The translations under genes were made by a program, and so were the position numbers. From NCBI GenBank assembly GCA_001766655.1, contig MJCC01000013.1, positions 314,896 to 378,895 of the forward strand: 64,000 nt of DNA. The letters run 5' to 3'. The notes beneath the pieces are model-generated. The model was not told where the DNA came from. It saw only the letters and a list, made by a program, of their open reading frames with translations, and did not search any database. Every line of letters begins with the position of its first letter. The first letter of the stretch is position 1. This DNA comes from Phytomonas francai (Eukaryota > Euglenozoa > Kinetoplastea > Trypanosomatida > Trypanosomatidae). Of this stretch, positions 19,473 to 29,397 are shown piece by piece.

Positions 19473-20273
19473 ATGAATAGAAGTACTAGTAACTCATTCA
19501 ATGACGAGGTCCACATAATCGACTGCCACATCGCCGATGCGCAAGCCTCCAAGGATGCTGGCGATGCTGCGATGATCCAAAACCACCTGCATGCAGCATC
19601 CTTCTATTACAAAAAAGTTTACATGATTCTAGCCGAGTACCTGCCCGCGGAACTGGAAATCGCACCCTGGCTTGTGTGTCCCCCGTCCCCAACCAAATCT
19701 AAGTATACTTTTGTCTTGGACATGCTAAGACAGCATCGACCTCATTTTTTGAAATCTGTTGCGAGTCGGTGTCAAACACCCAATATTAACGGGTATCACA
19801 GCCGCTCACTTAGTTCAGGCAGTCGTTACGCGCTAAACCACGACAGTTGCGTAGACACTGAGAGTGATGGCAGTGCGAAGCCGAATGGATCCGATTGGTT
19901 TACACTGACAAAACGGTCGCGACAACAAAAAGTATATAGACTTTTTAATTTTACTATGAGTAACCTTGTACTAGTGAACCTCGAGCTCGGGCGATATAAT
20001 GAAGGCGTGGCGGTGGCTACTTTTTTGCTGGAGCATCCTCCATTTTTTCAAGATAACACAAAAGTGCTGCTGCGTCGGGCCCAATGCCTCCTCAAACTCG
20101 GGGACTGTCCTGCGGTTGAGAAAGATCTCAATGAGCTTGAGCTTCAAGGCTTCAAACACCCCAGTGTAGCAACTCTGAGGAAGGAAATTATGCAAATAAA
20201 TGCGTACGCACACGAATCCCAGGTGGATAATGCACCAAAGTATGTTTCCCCCGCGTCACCACTACTGTGCTAG
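19473..20273 (+). CDS. TPR-like repeat protein, 266 aa
   Basis: The N-terminal helix pair (about 14-60; ASKDAGDAAMIQNHLHAASF) and a C-terminal block (about 155-245) show TPR-type helix pairs, for example LELGRYNEGVAVATFLLEH and KVLLRRAQCLLKLGDCPAVE. They are separated by a Ser-rich linker. The layout resembles split-TPR adaptor proteins such as the co-chaperone domain of FKBP/AIP-like proteins, but no PPIase domain is present. Likely a protein-interaction adaptor; partner unknown. Confidence 0.65.
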   Translation: MNRSTSNSFNDEVHIIDCHIADAQASKDAGDAAMIQNHLHAASFYYKKVYMILAEYLPAELEIAPWLVCPPSPTKSKYTFVLDMLRQHRPHFLKSVASRCQTPNINGYHSRSLSSGSRYALNHDSCVDTESDGSAKPNGSDWFTLTKRSRQQKVYRLFNFTMSNLVLVNLELGRYNEGVAVATFLLEHPPFFQDNTKVLLRRAQCLLKLGDCPAVEKDLNELELQGFKHPSVATLRKEIMQINAYAHESQVDNAPKYVSPASPLLC

Positions 20274-21345
20274 GATGTTAAACAGAGGGAACGTATAGAG
20301 TCCGAGTTGCCATGGATGTGGGTGAAGACTATAGCAGAGTGATCCTTGAAAGGTGTCCTAACAGTAGCACCATAGTCGTGAATACTGAAATATAAATAGG
20401 AGGTGAGATGAAAGATCTCATACATGTACTTGGAGTGTTAAAGAAAATATACAAAGAAAACTAACGCGGGTGGCAAACTACTTGGGTAGGGATAGGGGGG
20501 CCCATAGACGTGTCGATGAGTTAAAGAATTAGACTATATATATATATCAACATCCATGATTGCCAAAAAAATTACTGACTATGATAATGGTGACAGCTGT
20601 TTTTTACATGTGCTATTTTTTCATCTCTCTCTCTATACCTAAAATTCGTTGTAGAGTTGAATGCCAAGGCACAAAGTAGTGAAATTCTACTATTTGTTAC
20701 TTCTTCATTAATGCCAAAGATAAATATAAATGTACGGTGTTGATGCCTATAGTTATGTGTATATGTACGTAAAATAGCATGTCTTATTGCATATCTCTTA
20801 CCAAAAAATAATATCGACGAGACGTTTTTCTTTAAATGGAAGATGAGGCATGGGGATGGGACTATTGCTTATAAAATTCACATATATAATGTTGATTAAG
20901 ATATACTCTAAAGGAGGATCAAAGAAGTTTGTCACATCTAAAATGTGCAAACTGCACCTTTAAAATGATACACACATAAGACGGTGCATTTCATCTTGAC
21001 TGCATTTTTTTTTAATCTCCTTTAGCTATGTGAGGAAACAATGAAAATAAATGAGCGTTTTGGACACAAGCTAACTAACAAATAAAAAGTAATGATAAAC
21101 CACATAAAACTATAATGGTGGAGTATATTGTACAAAAAAGAGGGATCGCATATCATGGAGACATCGAACTACTGAAATTTGTTGTTTTGGGCAGTGCAAT
21201 AAATAACGATGGAACGCAACGGTCTGTAGCCGTCTGTGCTGTCAGATTTATTCACTTTCCCCCTCACCTCATTCCACTGTTTATTGAGTAATATTTGTAT
21301 TCAGGTGCACTTCCTATTAATTTGGATTAGTAGAAACATCTCAGA
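20274..21345 (+). other. Long AT-rich intergenic region, no gene seen
   Basis: About 1.07 kb with short TA and CT repeats (near 20535 and 20620). A pyrimidine-rich tract at about 21245-21282 followed by AG sites serves the MRPL47 gene. No ORF with protein character. Confidence 0.6.
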
Positions 21346-22839
21346 ATGCTACGTTCTCGCTTTTTACGCGTCAATGTAGCATCTCTCTATGAGTTTGTCG
21401 ATCCAAACCTTCTTAATAACAAGCGTCCGCCTATTCCCGGTGGTGCATGGCCAATTGATAGCTTGCGTAAAAAGAGTATGGCCGATCTCCAGCAGATCTG
21501 GCTGCTTCTTCTGAAGGAGCGTAATATGCTTGCAAGTTGCAAAGAGCACTACCTTAGGCATCAGGAGGAGCTTGGCGCGATGCCGGCTCCATCGCGGCTC
21601 AAAATGGTCGAGACGTCCATGCTTAATATCAAAGCGGTTATCAAGGAACGTGATGCTCAGGCGGTTGCGCGTGCCACTGCCATCTTCAAAGAGCGTCTTA
21701 GAAACGGTGTCTACCGCTATCCGCCAGGCCCACCACCACCACCGGGGGCACACAACCCCTGCAGTGTTCTGAAGGTTCGGATCAGCAAACGCGTCGACCC
21801 GAGTCGGCTTCGAGAACTCTTTGGACGCTATGATATCTTCGAGCCCCACAAAGGCATTGTTAAGGTTGAGCTTAACCTTCCTGAGGAGGTTTTGCAACGC
21901 AAGCGCGCAGCGGAGCAAGAGTGGCAGCAGTATCAAACGGAGTGTAGCGACACGGCTGAATATCGCAAGTGGGAATCGCTGGGAGTTAGCGTGCACGACT
22001 ACACCGCTGTGGAGTTGGCCCCAGGCGTGTGGACAGCGGTAGATGACAATACCGTGCAACTCGAGACCTCACCGACGGCAAATCAAGATGACAGAAATAT
22101 GCTAAAACACGAAAAAGGTTTGGTATCCATGGATAATCGGATTCCAACCGTCAGCAGTGGTACATGTCCCATCTTTGTGGCCGCACAACTTCCTGTCCCG
22201 GAACCAAAGCAAGCTCCAGAAGTATCAAAGGATTCACTGAGTCAGATCCAATATAAGCGGCGTTCAACCTTAAATAACGCAGTCATCCAGCTTGGTTACT
22301 TCCCGAATATCACGTTGCAGCCGCCTCGTGTCCAACATGTGTCTGATATTGAGCGGCCTGTGCATCCAGATGAGATCGAAGGCCCTTGGGAAGCACTAAT
22401 TACTTATGATAACCAAGATAGTATCGAGTACGCTAAATCACTCAATATAACTGCTATTGACGGCGCAAAGATTCTGGGGCTGGAAGAGATGCCAAAAGAC
22501 CCGGTGCCCTATTCAGAAACTGATCCTGTCTACCAAGAAGCCATCCGACGTGAGATGGCTCAAGAAGAGACACAGCGCCAATGGCCGCACGTGCCAACAT
22601 GGAAATACGAATACGACTTGTACACCAAGAAGAATGTTCATGAAATAGTGAAATTTAATTATTCAAATGTCGTGGATTATGTGGATCGTGAGGTGTTACT
22701 CACAGGGAGATCAGTCTGGGAATGCCCTATTGACATTGACCCAACATGTGGCGGTATGAAGTCAGTGCCGGCGCATGCCAAAAAACCAAAGAGTTACATG
22801 AAACGGGGCATTGATGATGTGGGTGCAACGGATCTTTAA
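21346..22839 (+). CDS. MRPL47: Mitochondrial large-subunit ribosomal protein uL29m (MRPL47 family)
   Basis: 497 aa. The N-terminus is basic (MLRSRFLRVN), as for mitochondrial import. Residues about 31-75 carry the MRP-L47 core: PGGAWPIDSLRKKSMADLQQ, then IWLLLLKERNMLASCKEHY, the uL29-like helix pair that contacts rRNA at the peptide exit side. The remaining ~400 residues are a long extension with Pro-rich and charged helical parts; trypanosomatid mitoribosomal proteins are typically enlarged in this way. It sits among other mitochondrial-type genes. The family call is strong for the N-terminal domain; the extension has no recognisable domain. Confidence 0.8.
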   Translation: MLRSRFLRVNVASLYEFVDPNLLNNKRPPIPGGAWPIDSLRKKSMADLQQIWLLLLKERNMLASCKEHYLRHQEELGAMPAPSRLKMVETSMLNIKAVIKERDAQAVARATAIFKERLRNGVYRYPPGPPPPPGAHNPCSVLKVRISKRVDPSRLRELFGRYDIFEPHKGIVKVELNLPEEVLQRKRAAEQEWQQYQTECSDTAEYRKWESLGVSVHDYTAVELAPGVWTAVDDNTVQLETSPTANQDDRNMLKHEKGLVSMDNRIPTVSSGTCPIFVAAQLPVPEPKQAPEVSKDSLSQIQYKRRSTLNNAVIQLGYFPNITLQPPRVQHVSDIERPVHPDEIEGPWEALITYDNQDSIEYAKSLNITAIDGAKILGLEEMPKDPVPYSETDPVYQEAIRREMAQEETQRQWPHVPTWKYEYDLYTKKNVHEIVKFNYSNVVDYVDREVLLTGRSVWECPIDIDPTCGGMKSVPAHAKKPKSYMKRGIDDVGATDL

Positions 22840-22996
22840 CAGAGAGAAATGCGAAAAAGTGAGGAAAATTTCTCTCTATGCATATGTGGATTTTTTATCC
22901 TGTCTTTGTTGTAGTCGGGTCTCCCTCAAACATTTGTAAAATCATAAACTCGGTGTTATTTTTCTTCAATGGAAGTGAGTGCATAAATGATTTTCG

Positions 22997-22998
<2 letters not shown>

Positions 22999-23039
<41 letters not shown>
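22999..23039. repeat. (TA)n microsatellite, about 20 units
   Basis: 41 bases of uninterrupted TA repeat; the longest simple repeat in the window and likely length-variable. Confidence 0.95.
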
Positions 23040-23041
<2 letters not shown>

Positions 23042-23097
23042 TGTTCCATCCTATTATACAATCTTATCCTGATTTAAGATCTATCCAGCTTGTTTGG

Positions 23098-23121
23098 CAA
23101 CTTTCTCCTCCACGCATACAG
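23098..23121 (+). promoter_or_regulatory. Polypyrimidine tract and acceptor of the AMP-deaminase-fold gene
   Basis: A C/T-rich tract ends in CATACAG (AG 23120-23121). The first in-frame ATG is 23210, giving a genomic 5' UTR of about 88 nt. Confidence 0.45.
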
Positions 23122-23209
23122 GTGGATCAAGCATTGGCATAATATGTTATGAACCCACAAAGAAAGTAAAGGGAATATTTATTTACGCTTACGAAGATCA
23201 AAAGAAACA

Positions 23210-26200
23210 ATGTCGAAAGGCTTGACATCGAACAAGGAGGAATTTGAAACTTCACTGAACGACCCCTTCTTTGTGCCTCAGTCCCAATGGCTCATCCCTA
23301 AGAATGGGAAAAGCTGTAGCGCAAATTGTCAGCCCGGTCTCCCGGAGCTCTCGTTGAGCAACTCTGCAAAAAGAGGCTCTGTAAAAAACTTGGGTAAAGA
23401 AACAACGTTGCTTGCTAAAACTTCGGCCTTACCAACAGTCCAGGGAAACTATCCAGTTAAAAACTCCCCTTGCAGCTCCACGGGGCGGAAATGCAGTGAA
23501 CTGCACGATAATATTAGTTCCAGTCGATTGTTAGGGGCGAATGCACGCATTCCGGCAACAACCCCAAATGCTGACAATCGAGCTCCGGTGGTTGAGCGTC
23601 AAACCACGTCATTTGCCCCGAATGTGAATATGGGTCAGTCAGCTAGCAATGTTCCTCATCGTCGTTCAATTGCGCACTTTCAAAGACAACTCTCTCGCAA
23701 CAGCGGTTGGTCGTCGTCTGTGGGTGCGTCCACTGGGCCCCACGCGCTGTACGGTCTCTCCCCACAGACAAATTCTTTTAGTAATGGGACAGTTAATTCG
23801 AATAACGTCTACATGGTACATCTGAATGGGGATGACGGCGGAGTTGAGATGTCTCTTGCGCAGCCCTTCCTCCAACGAGTCGCTGAGCTACGCGGTCGCT
23901 ACAAAGGAATAGATAAGGGACAGCCTGAGGAACCCCTTTGCTTAGAGCAGCGTCTAATACCACCCATATCGTTGCATATATCCGACGGAGTATATCTCTT
24001 TGGAAGCCAGGCCACTGCCCCTGTGCCCTGGGAGCAATTTTACGATGATTTCATGGCGGTGTCAGAGTGTATGCAACACAGCATATGCCAAAGCGCATGC
24101 CTCTACCGCCTGCAGGTACTCGAGGAAAAATACGACATGTATAGGCTATGCAACAACGCATTTGAAGAGAACAACACGCATAAGCGTCGCTATGGGGGTA
24201 GCGGAGGTGGCGTCTTCAACAAAAGTATGAAAGTTGACAACGGTGTTATTCTCCATGGTATGGTTAGTGCACCACGACTCGTGGAGTACATTAGGGATAC
24301 GATCCGAACTCGTGGTGACGATGACAACGCGGCGGTACTTTGGGATCAAAAGACCCCGTACAGCCTGAGGATGGTGTATGGAATGCTTAACTTCACGGAT
24401 TTGTCGTCTCTGACGGCTGACGATCTCGGTCTTCAGCCTTCATTGGTCGAAAAGATGGATCGCTTCTACGACTCGCTAGATGCACAGTGCAATCATGCCG
24501 GCGCCAATGCAGCTGCGCTTCTTCGTCTCTTCTTAACCCGTGACAATCTGAACCGTGGGGCATACTTTGCTGATGCTATCAGGCCGTTTCTAGTGCAGAA
24601 CGCGGAGCGTGTGCGCTGTCCGAAGGCAGCTGAGGTGCTCCTTTCTGTGACGGGGTTGATTCCAAATGAGTGGGAAAATCTGGCCCAATGGCTACAACGA
24701 CACAACCTGCTTGAACCTTACCGCAACACTAATCAGTATTTGGTCTCCCTGTCACGTAAGCGACAGGGTTCGAGGGATGTCCAGCAGCGACAGAGGAGCG
24801 GTGGTTTTGGACGTGAAAGCGTCGTCGTAGTTGACGAAGTGAGCACGCTTTCACCAGACGCAAATATTAGCAGCATCAGCGCCCAGCAACTTGTTGCATC
24901 GCCAGCTCAGCTCATACACGAGCACCACCAACAACACTTGGACCAACTCTTCCTACCACTCTTCATGGCAACCATTGTCCCCGAGGACCCGCGCAACGCA
25001 GCCTTGGCAACACTTCTGGAGTGTCTTGGCGGCTTCGTGATTACACCAGAATACGAGGAAAGCGAGCAGAGCGCACCAGTTGAGCGACAACGCCGGCGCC
25101 CAGTAGATGTACCAAGCTCGGAACGGGTAAGTGATATATACTTTGCGTATTATGTCTGGGCGAACCTCACTTCCCTCAATGCATTGCGCCGCAGGCGTGG
25201 GCTGAATACCTTCCAATTGCGCTCTGCGGGTACTGGCCCGTCCAGTAGCGGTAGCAGTGCCACGCTCTGCCAAACCTTAGTCTTGTCCTACCTCCTATGC
25301 GACAGCGTCTACCACCCCGCTATGTTGGAAGAGCAGCCCGTACTACAGTACCTCTTCGGCCTTCACCGTATCGGGGTGTGTATGAGCCCATTGTCGTGTA
25401 CTGCATTTGGGTTTTCTACCTACGCTGAGAACCCTTTCATTACCTTCTTTCGGCGCGGCTTGCAGACGTCCCTCTGCACCTACAACCCGCTGGCAGTCCA
25501 CCACTCTGATGACCCGCTCGTGGAGGAGTATGGCATGGCGTGCAAGCTCTACCATCTCAGCGGGGTTGATGTAAGCGAAATCGCGCTAAACTCAGTCCTG
25601 AACTCCTCCTTCTCGAACCGAATCAAGGCATCGTGGTTGGGTGAGGCATTCATAACTGAAGGCTGGCGAGGCAACTCGTATGAACTCAGCAACGTCCCGA
25701 CGGCACGGCTCATGCTCCGACATGATATGTGGGCAAACGAGTATAAAATCATATTCAATCCAACGAAACGGAAGTCAGTTTCACAGGTGGCCGGGCTCAT
25801 TGGTCGCACTGAGGAAGATGCCCCGCTGCTAACACCAGCCCGATGCCGACCCCCGATCGACACTAATGTGAACGGTGCAGCTGCTTCGGGTTCCACAATA
25901 CTACTGCCACCAAGCGTGGCGCCGTCCTCCAGTCCCCTGTCCTCGTCCTTGTCCATGGCGGGGGCGGAAACCACGGCGACAGATGCTACGGCCAACTTAC
26001 AGGCACCGTACGCGGTCACGGACCCCCACATCAAATTCCCACGTGTACAGCTTATAGGGCCGTATGACCGTGATGCGAAGTATGCATGGATCGCCCAGGC
26101 TCTCCTGCGCGCATTAGAAACCCGCAGCTACTACGTGCGCCCCTACTCAAATGGAAAAAACACCCGAGGGGATTCTTACCCTCAGTCAGCATCAGTTGAA

Positions 26201-28504
26201 AACGCAAAGAATGCACCACGGAAATGGCATGAGGCTGTGATGCAACAATACTACACTACACAAAATATTGAAGAGGCCTTTCGCCGTGATGATGACTCAT
26301 TTGAAGAAGACGAATGGATGTTCAAGACAGTCGATGGCGTCGTGGTGCCTCACGAAGTGCATCAGATCCCACGGCTCCCCCAGGATATGTGTCAATACGA
26401 CGACTTCCGCGCTCACGTCCAGGACCTTAAGTTGCTCACGGAGAATTATCTTGTTAGCCAATTTGCTCAGCGTCGCCTGCAGCTCCTAGAGCATCGATTT
26501 CTTCTTCATCAAGCGGTGAACCATGGACTGGAGGCTGGGAGGACGGCTGAAAAAGCGTCTCAGAACCGCGACTTCTACCAATCCACCAAGGTAGACAACA
26601 CGATCCGTACCGAAGCGGGCATGACAGCACGGCAGCTGCTGCATTTTATATTACATAAGGCACGCAATAGTGGCGACGACATTGTCTGGCATAAGAATGG
26701 GAAAGAGCCGCAGACCCTCCGCCAGCTCCTACACAAACTTCGGATCTCGCCTGACTCACTCACAGTGGATGACTTAAACGTGCAACTGGACATGAACCTC
26801 GGTGGGGCCGCTGCAGAGGCCAGCAACGCCGCTCTCTATACACCTGAAGGACGTGATGAGCTGCTGACGCTGCTTCTCAAGACAGACAATCATCTCCGCG
26901 GGCGTTACTTCGCCGAACTAACAAAGCTGACCTTCGATAACCTTGAACGCGATAAGTTTAGTTTTACGGAGTTTCGGCTGACAATTTATGGGGCACGCTC
27001 CGACGAGTGGGCGCTGCTGTCGTCATGGTTTGACACTCACGGCATGTCATCTTCGCACAACCGCTGGATGATCCAGGTCCCGTGCATCTATGGCTATCTG
27101 CATCGCAGCGGCCGCGTCCGTAGTTTTGCCGAGTACCTGGAAAACATCTTCACGCCTCTGTGGCTAGTCTCTCTGCATCCCAGCAAGGATCCGAGACTTT
27201 TTCATCTTCTGACACATATCTCTGGCTTCGACATGGTTGCAGATGAGCGCCGGGTTGACCTTCCGCTGAGCCTTGCGACGCGGCCGCCACACGAATGGAC
27301 TACCGAGGATGACCCGCCCTATAACTACTATCAGTACTACCTCTGGGCGAACATCTACTCACTCAATGCTTTCCGTCGTTGGCGGAAGTTCTCGGTCTTC
27401 TCCTTCTGCCCGAGCAGTGGCGAGTCCGGTCCAGCTGAGCACCTCATTGGGAGCTTCCTGCTTGCCCACAGCATCACCTACGGTGTGCAACTGGAGACAG
27501 ATCCCGTTTTAGAATACCTCTTCTACCTTGCCCAGATCGGTGTCATCATGTGTCCGCTCAGCAACAACACAAAGGTGTGCCCATACCTTCAAAACCCCTT
27601 CCCGCGATTTTTCCAGCGTGGCTTACGAATTTCCCTGGGCACTGATTGCCCTCTGCAGTTCCACCACACACAGGAGCCCCTACTCGAAGAGTATTCCATC
27701 GCCTCAAAGGTCTGGAAGTTTAGCCCAAATGACATGTGTGAAATTGCGCGGAATAGTGTTCTTCTTTCGGGTTTTAGTCCAGCCTTCAAACAGCAGCACC
27801 TCGGCCGCCTTTATTTCCTTTCCAGTAGTCTAAGCAACGAACCGTCGCGGACGCATCTGTCAGACGTCAGGGTGGCGTATCGCTTTGAGACATATCACAC
27901 GGAGGTTGGTTACTTGGAGTATGTCTCAGGGCAAGTCCTGCCGAGCAAGGCCATGCTCACTCAGCAAGAAGAGGAGTGTGAGATTGAGCAGCTGGAGGCC
28001 GCCGAGGAGCTTCGGCAGCGGGAGGAACAGCAACCCAGTGTTCTACTCGGCGTCGGGGGTGGTATTATCGATGCGGAGTCAGACGCAGCAGACATCTCAC
28101 ATCTTCAAGCACAGCGTACACTACTACGAACTCAACTCGAAGAGCTAACGCACAATGTTCACTCCCTACAACACCGCAACCACCAACTTAAGGAAAAACT
28201 TCAGGAGGAGCGACGGCGAACCCTTCAAGCGGCGCGACTGAAGCGGCAAAAGCACCAGGATCAGTTCGCGGATACGTCTCTGGACTGTTTAGAAGAGTTA
28301 CTGAAGTCCTCTGCCATTGATATTGATAAACCTTTTCCACAAAAGGATTCCGTTTCAGGGGCGACTCATTCCACTGAATCTCCCCATCTCAACTTACCTA
28401 GCATCAGTAGCATGCAGTATAGTTCAATCCCCCTAGCCACCAGCCCATCAAAACAATCGATTGTAGAAGCTGCACTGGATAGTCCGGAAAAATCGAAGAT
28501 GTGA
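23210..28504 (+). CDS. Double AMP-deaminase-fold protein, probable pseudoenzyme
   Basis: 1764 aa with two tandem AMP-deaminase-like domains (about 330-830 and 1120-1560), a disordered N-terminus (1-210) and a C-terminal coiled coil (about 1625-1690). The fold is clear, for example PVLEYLFYLAQIGVIMCPLS and LLEEYSIASKVWKFS in domain 2. Catalytic positions are not conserved. The HxH zinc ligands in the VDTHVHH motif become G345/I347 in domain 1 and T1131/R1133 in domain 2. PHCGEAG reads PSSGESG (1401-1407) in domain 2, keeping Glu but losing His, and is unrecognisable in domain 1. STDDP becomes CTYNP (756-760) and GTDCP (1477-1481). Canonical AMPD converts AMP to IMP; this protein probably cannot. 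A regulatory or scaffolding role, perhaps binding nucleotides, is inference. Confidence 0.8.
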   Translation: MSKGLTSNKEEFETSLNDPFFVPQSQWLIPKNGKSCSANCQPGLPELSLSNSAKRGSVKNLGKETTLLAKTSALPTVQGNYPVKNSPCSSTGRKCSELHDNISSSRLLGANARIPATTPNADNRAPVVERQTTSFAPNVNMGQSASNVPHRRSIAHFQRQLSRNSGWSSSVGASTGPHALYGLSPQTNSFSNGTVNSNNVYMVHLNGDDGGVEMSLAQPFLQRVAELRGRYKGIDKGQPEEPLCLEQRLIPPISLHISDGVYLFGSQATAPVPWEQFYDDFMAVSECMQHSICQSACLYRLQVLEEKYDMYRLCNNAFEENNTHKRRYGGSGGGVFNKSMKVDNGVILHGMVSAPRLVEYIRDTIRTRGDDDNAAVLWDQKTPYSLRMVYGMLNFTDLSSLTADDLGLQPSLVEKMDRFYDSLDAQCNHAGANAAALLRLFLTRDNLNRGAYFADAIRPFLVQNAERVRCPKAAEVLLSVTGLIPNEWENLAQWLQRHNLLEPYRNTNQYLVSLSRKRQGSRDVQQRQRSGGFGRESVVVVDEVSTLSPDANISSISAQQLVASPAQLIHEHHQQHLDQLFLPLFMATIVPEDPRNAALATLLECLGGFVITPEYEESEQSAPVERQRRRPVDVPSSERVSDIYFAYYVWANLTSLNALRRRRGLNTFQLRSAGTGPSSSGSSATLCQTLVLSYLLCDSVYHPAMLEEQPVLQYLFGLHRIGVCMSPLSCTAFGFSTYAENPFITFFRRGLQTSLCTYNPLAVHHSDDPLVEEYGMACKLYHLSGVDVSEIALNSVLNSSFSNRIKASWLGEAFITEGWRGNSYELSNVPTARLMLRHDMWANEYKIIFNPTKRKSVSQVAGLIGRTEEDAPLLTPARCRPPIDTNVNGAAASGSTILLPPSVAPSSSPLSSSLSMAGAETTATDATANLQAPYAVTDPHIKFPRVQLIGPYDRDAKYAWIAQALLRALETRSYYVRPYSNGKNTRGDSYPQSASVENAKNAPRKWHEAVMQQYYTTQNIEEAFRRDDDSFEEDEWMFKTVDGVVVPHEVHQIPRLPQDMCQYDDFRAHVQDLKLLTENYLVSQFAQRRLQLLEHRFLLHQAVNHGLEAGRTAEKASQNRDFYQSTKVDNTIRTEAGMTARQLLHFILHKARNSGDDIVWHKNGKEPQTLRQLLHKLRISPDSLTVDDLNVQLDMNLGGAAAEASNAALYTPEGRDELLTLLLKTDNHLRGRYFAELTKLTFDNLERDKFSFTEFRLTIYGARSDEWALLSSWFDTHGMSSSHNRWMIQVPCIYGYLHRSGRVRSFAEYLENIFTPLWLVSLHPSKDPRLFHLLTHISGFDMVADERRVDLPLSLATRPPHEWTTEDDPPYNYYQYYLWANIYSLNAFRRWRKFSVFSFCPSSGESGPAEHLIGSFLLAHSITYGVQLETDPVLEYLFYLAQIGVIMCPLSNNTKVCPYLQNPFPRFFQRGLRISLGTDCPLQFHHTQEPLLEEYSIASKVWKFSPNDMCEIARNSVLLSGFSPAFKQQHLGRLYFLSSSLSNEPSRTHLSDVRVAYRFETYHTEVGYLEYVSGQVLPSKAMLTQQEEECEIEQLEAAEELRQREEQQPSVLLGVGGGIIDAESDAADISHLQAQRTLLRTQLEELTHNVHSLQHRNHQLKEKLQEERRRTLQAARLKRQKHQDQFADTSLDCLEELLKSSAIDIDKPFPQKDSVSGATHSTESPHLNLPSISSMQYSSIPLATSPSKQSIVEAALDSPEKSKM

Positions 28505-29397
28505 GGCAACGAGATAGGGAAAGCAGTGGCTGCAGATATAGTGCTACCTCATTTATGCAGGTCGTCAGTATCCTTAGAGGCCACCAGCGATTCTAGGCTA
28601 TATGTGTAAAAAGGTAAAAGATGAACGTGTAAAATGTACATCTCCTGTTTTTCATCCCAAAAAAGAGGAAAAATCTCTTCCCATTTTTATGTATAAAAAA
28701 GTGGGAAGCTTATGATAGAATTCTCTTGAGTCTATGTCCATCATTGCTACCCTGATGTATTATTGTAACCTCGCTTCCTTTATTATCCAAAATTTAAAAA
28801 TTGGGAGTCTGGAAAAGAATGCGCACACTCAGACTATGTATAGAAATAATTTAGTCTCCATAACAAGGAACAGGGAGTACCTTGATGCCACTGAGCTATT
28901 AGCACGATACGACACGATAAAAAAAGCTTATGTGACCAACAAGCAAAAAAAAAAATGAAACATCACATCGAAGGTATATCAAATAGATGCAAGCTGTGAA
29001 ATTATGCCAAAATAATTGTGGATTTATCTCTCCTTCTTTTCTATATGGACAAGCGAATTTACTTGAAGTTCTTTCCTCACCAAGAGCGCTGTCAACTTGT
29101 GTTTGATCAGCTGAACCCAAGACATAAAATTAAAGATAGTGCTTCTCACTGAAGCATAAAAGGACAAATTAAAGGAAGGGCCGAAATACTAGACGAACAA
29201 ATACGTATAAGCTCCTAGATTTAATAGCAATAGTTGCATTAACTTATAGAAAATCAAGTTAAGTAATAGGAAGGTTTGTAGATAGCAACACTATAAAGGG
29301 ATCTTTCCCTCACAGAAACACATTATTATTTTGGTTGTATTTGATATTATAGTAGATAATTAGTCATATATTTTCTACCGGTAATAGCTAAACACAT
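28505..29397 (+). other. Intergenic region, no gene seen
   Basis: About 890 bp, AT-rich. An open frame at 28734-28958 (74 codons) is Asn/Lys-rich with a poly-Lys end and looks like chance. Confidence 0.55.

Larger units (their letters stand above)
22840..23209 (+). other. Intergenic region with TA microsatellite and acceptor
   Basis: No gene. Holds the TA repeat at 22999-23039 and a polypyrimidine tract with AG at 23120-23121. Confidence 0.6.

Noticed and set aside
20459..20467. AACTAACGC, like the start of the spliced-leader exon
   Set aside because: The match ends after nine bases and nothing downstream resembles a spliced-leader RNA gene.
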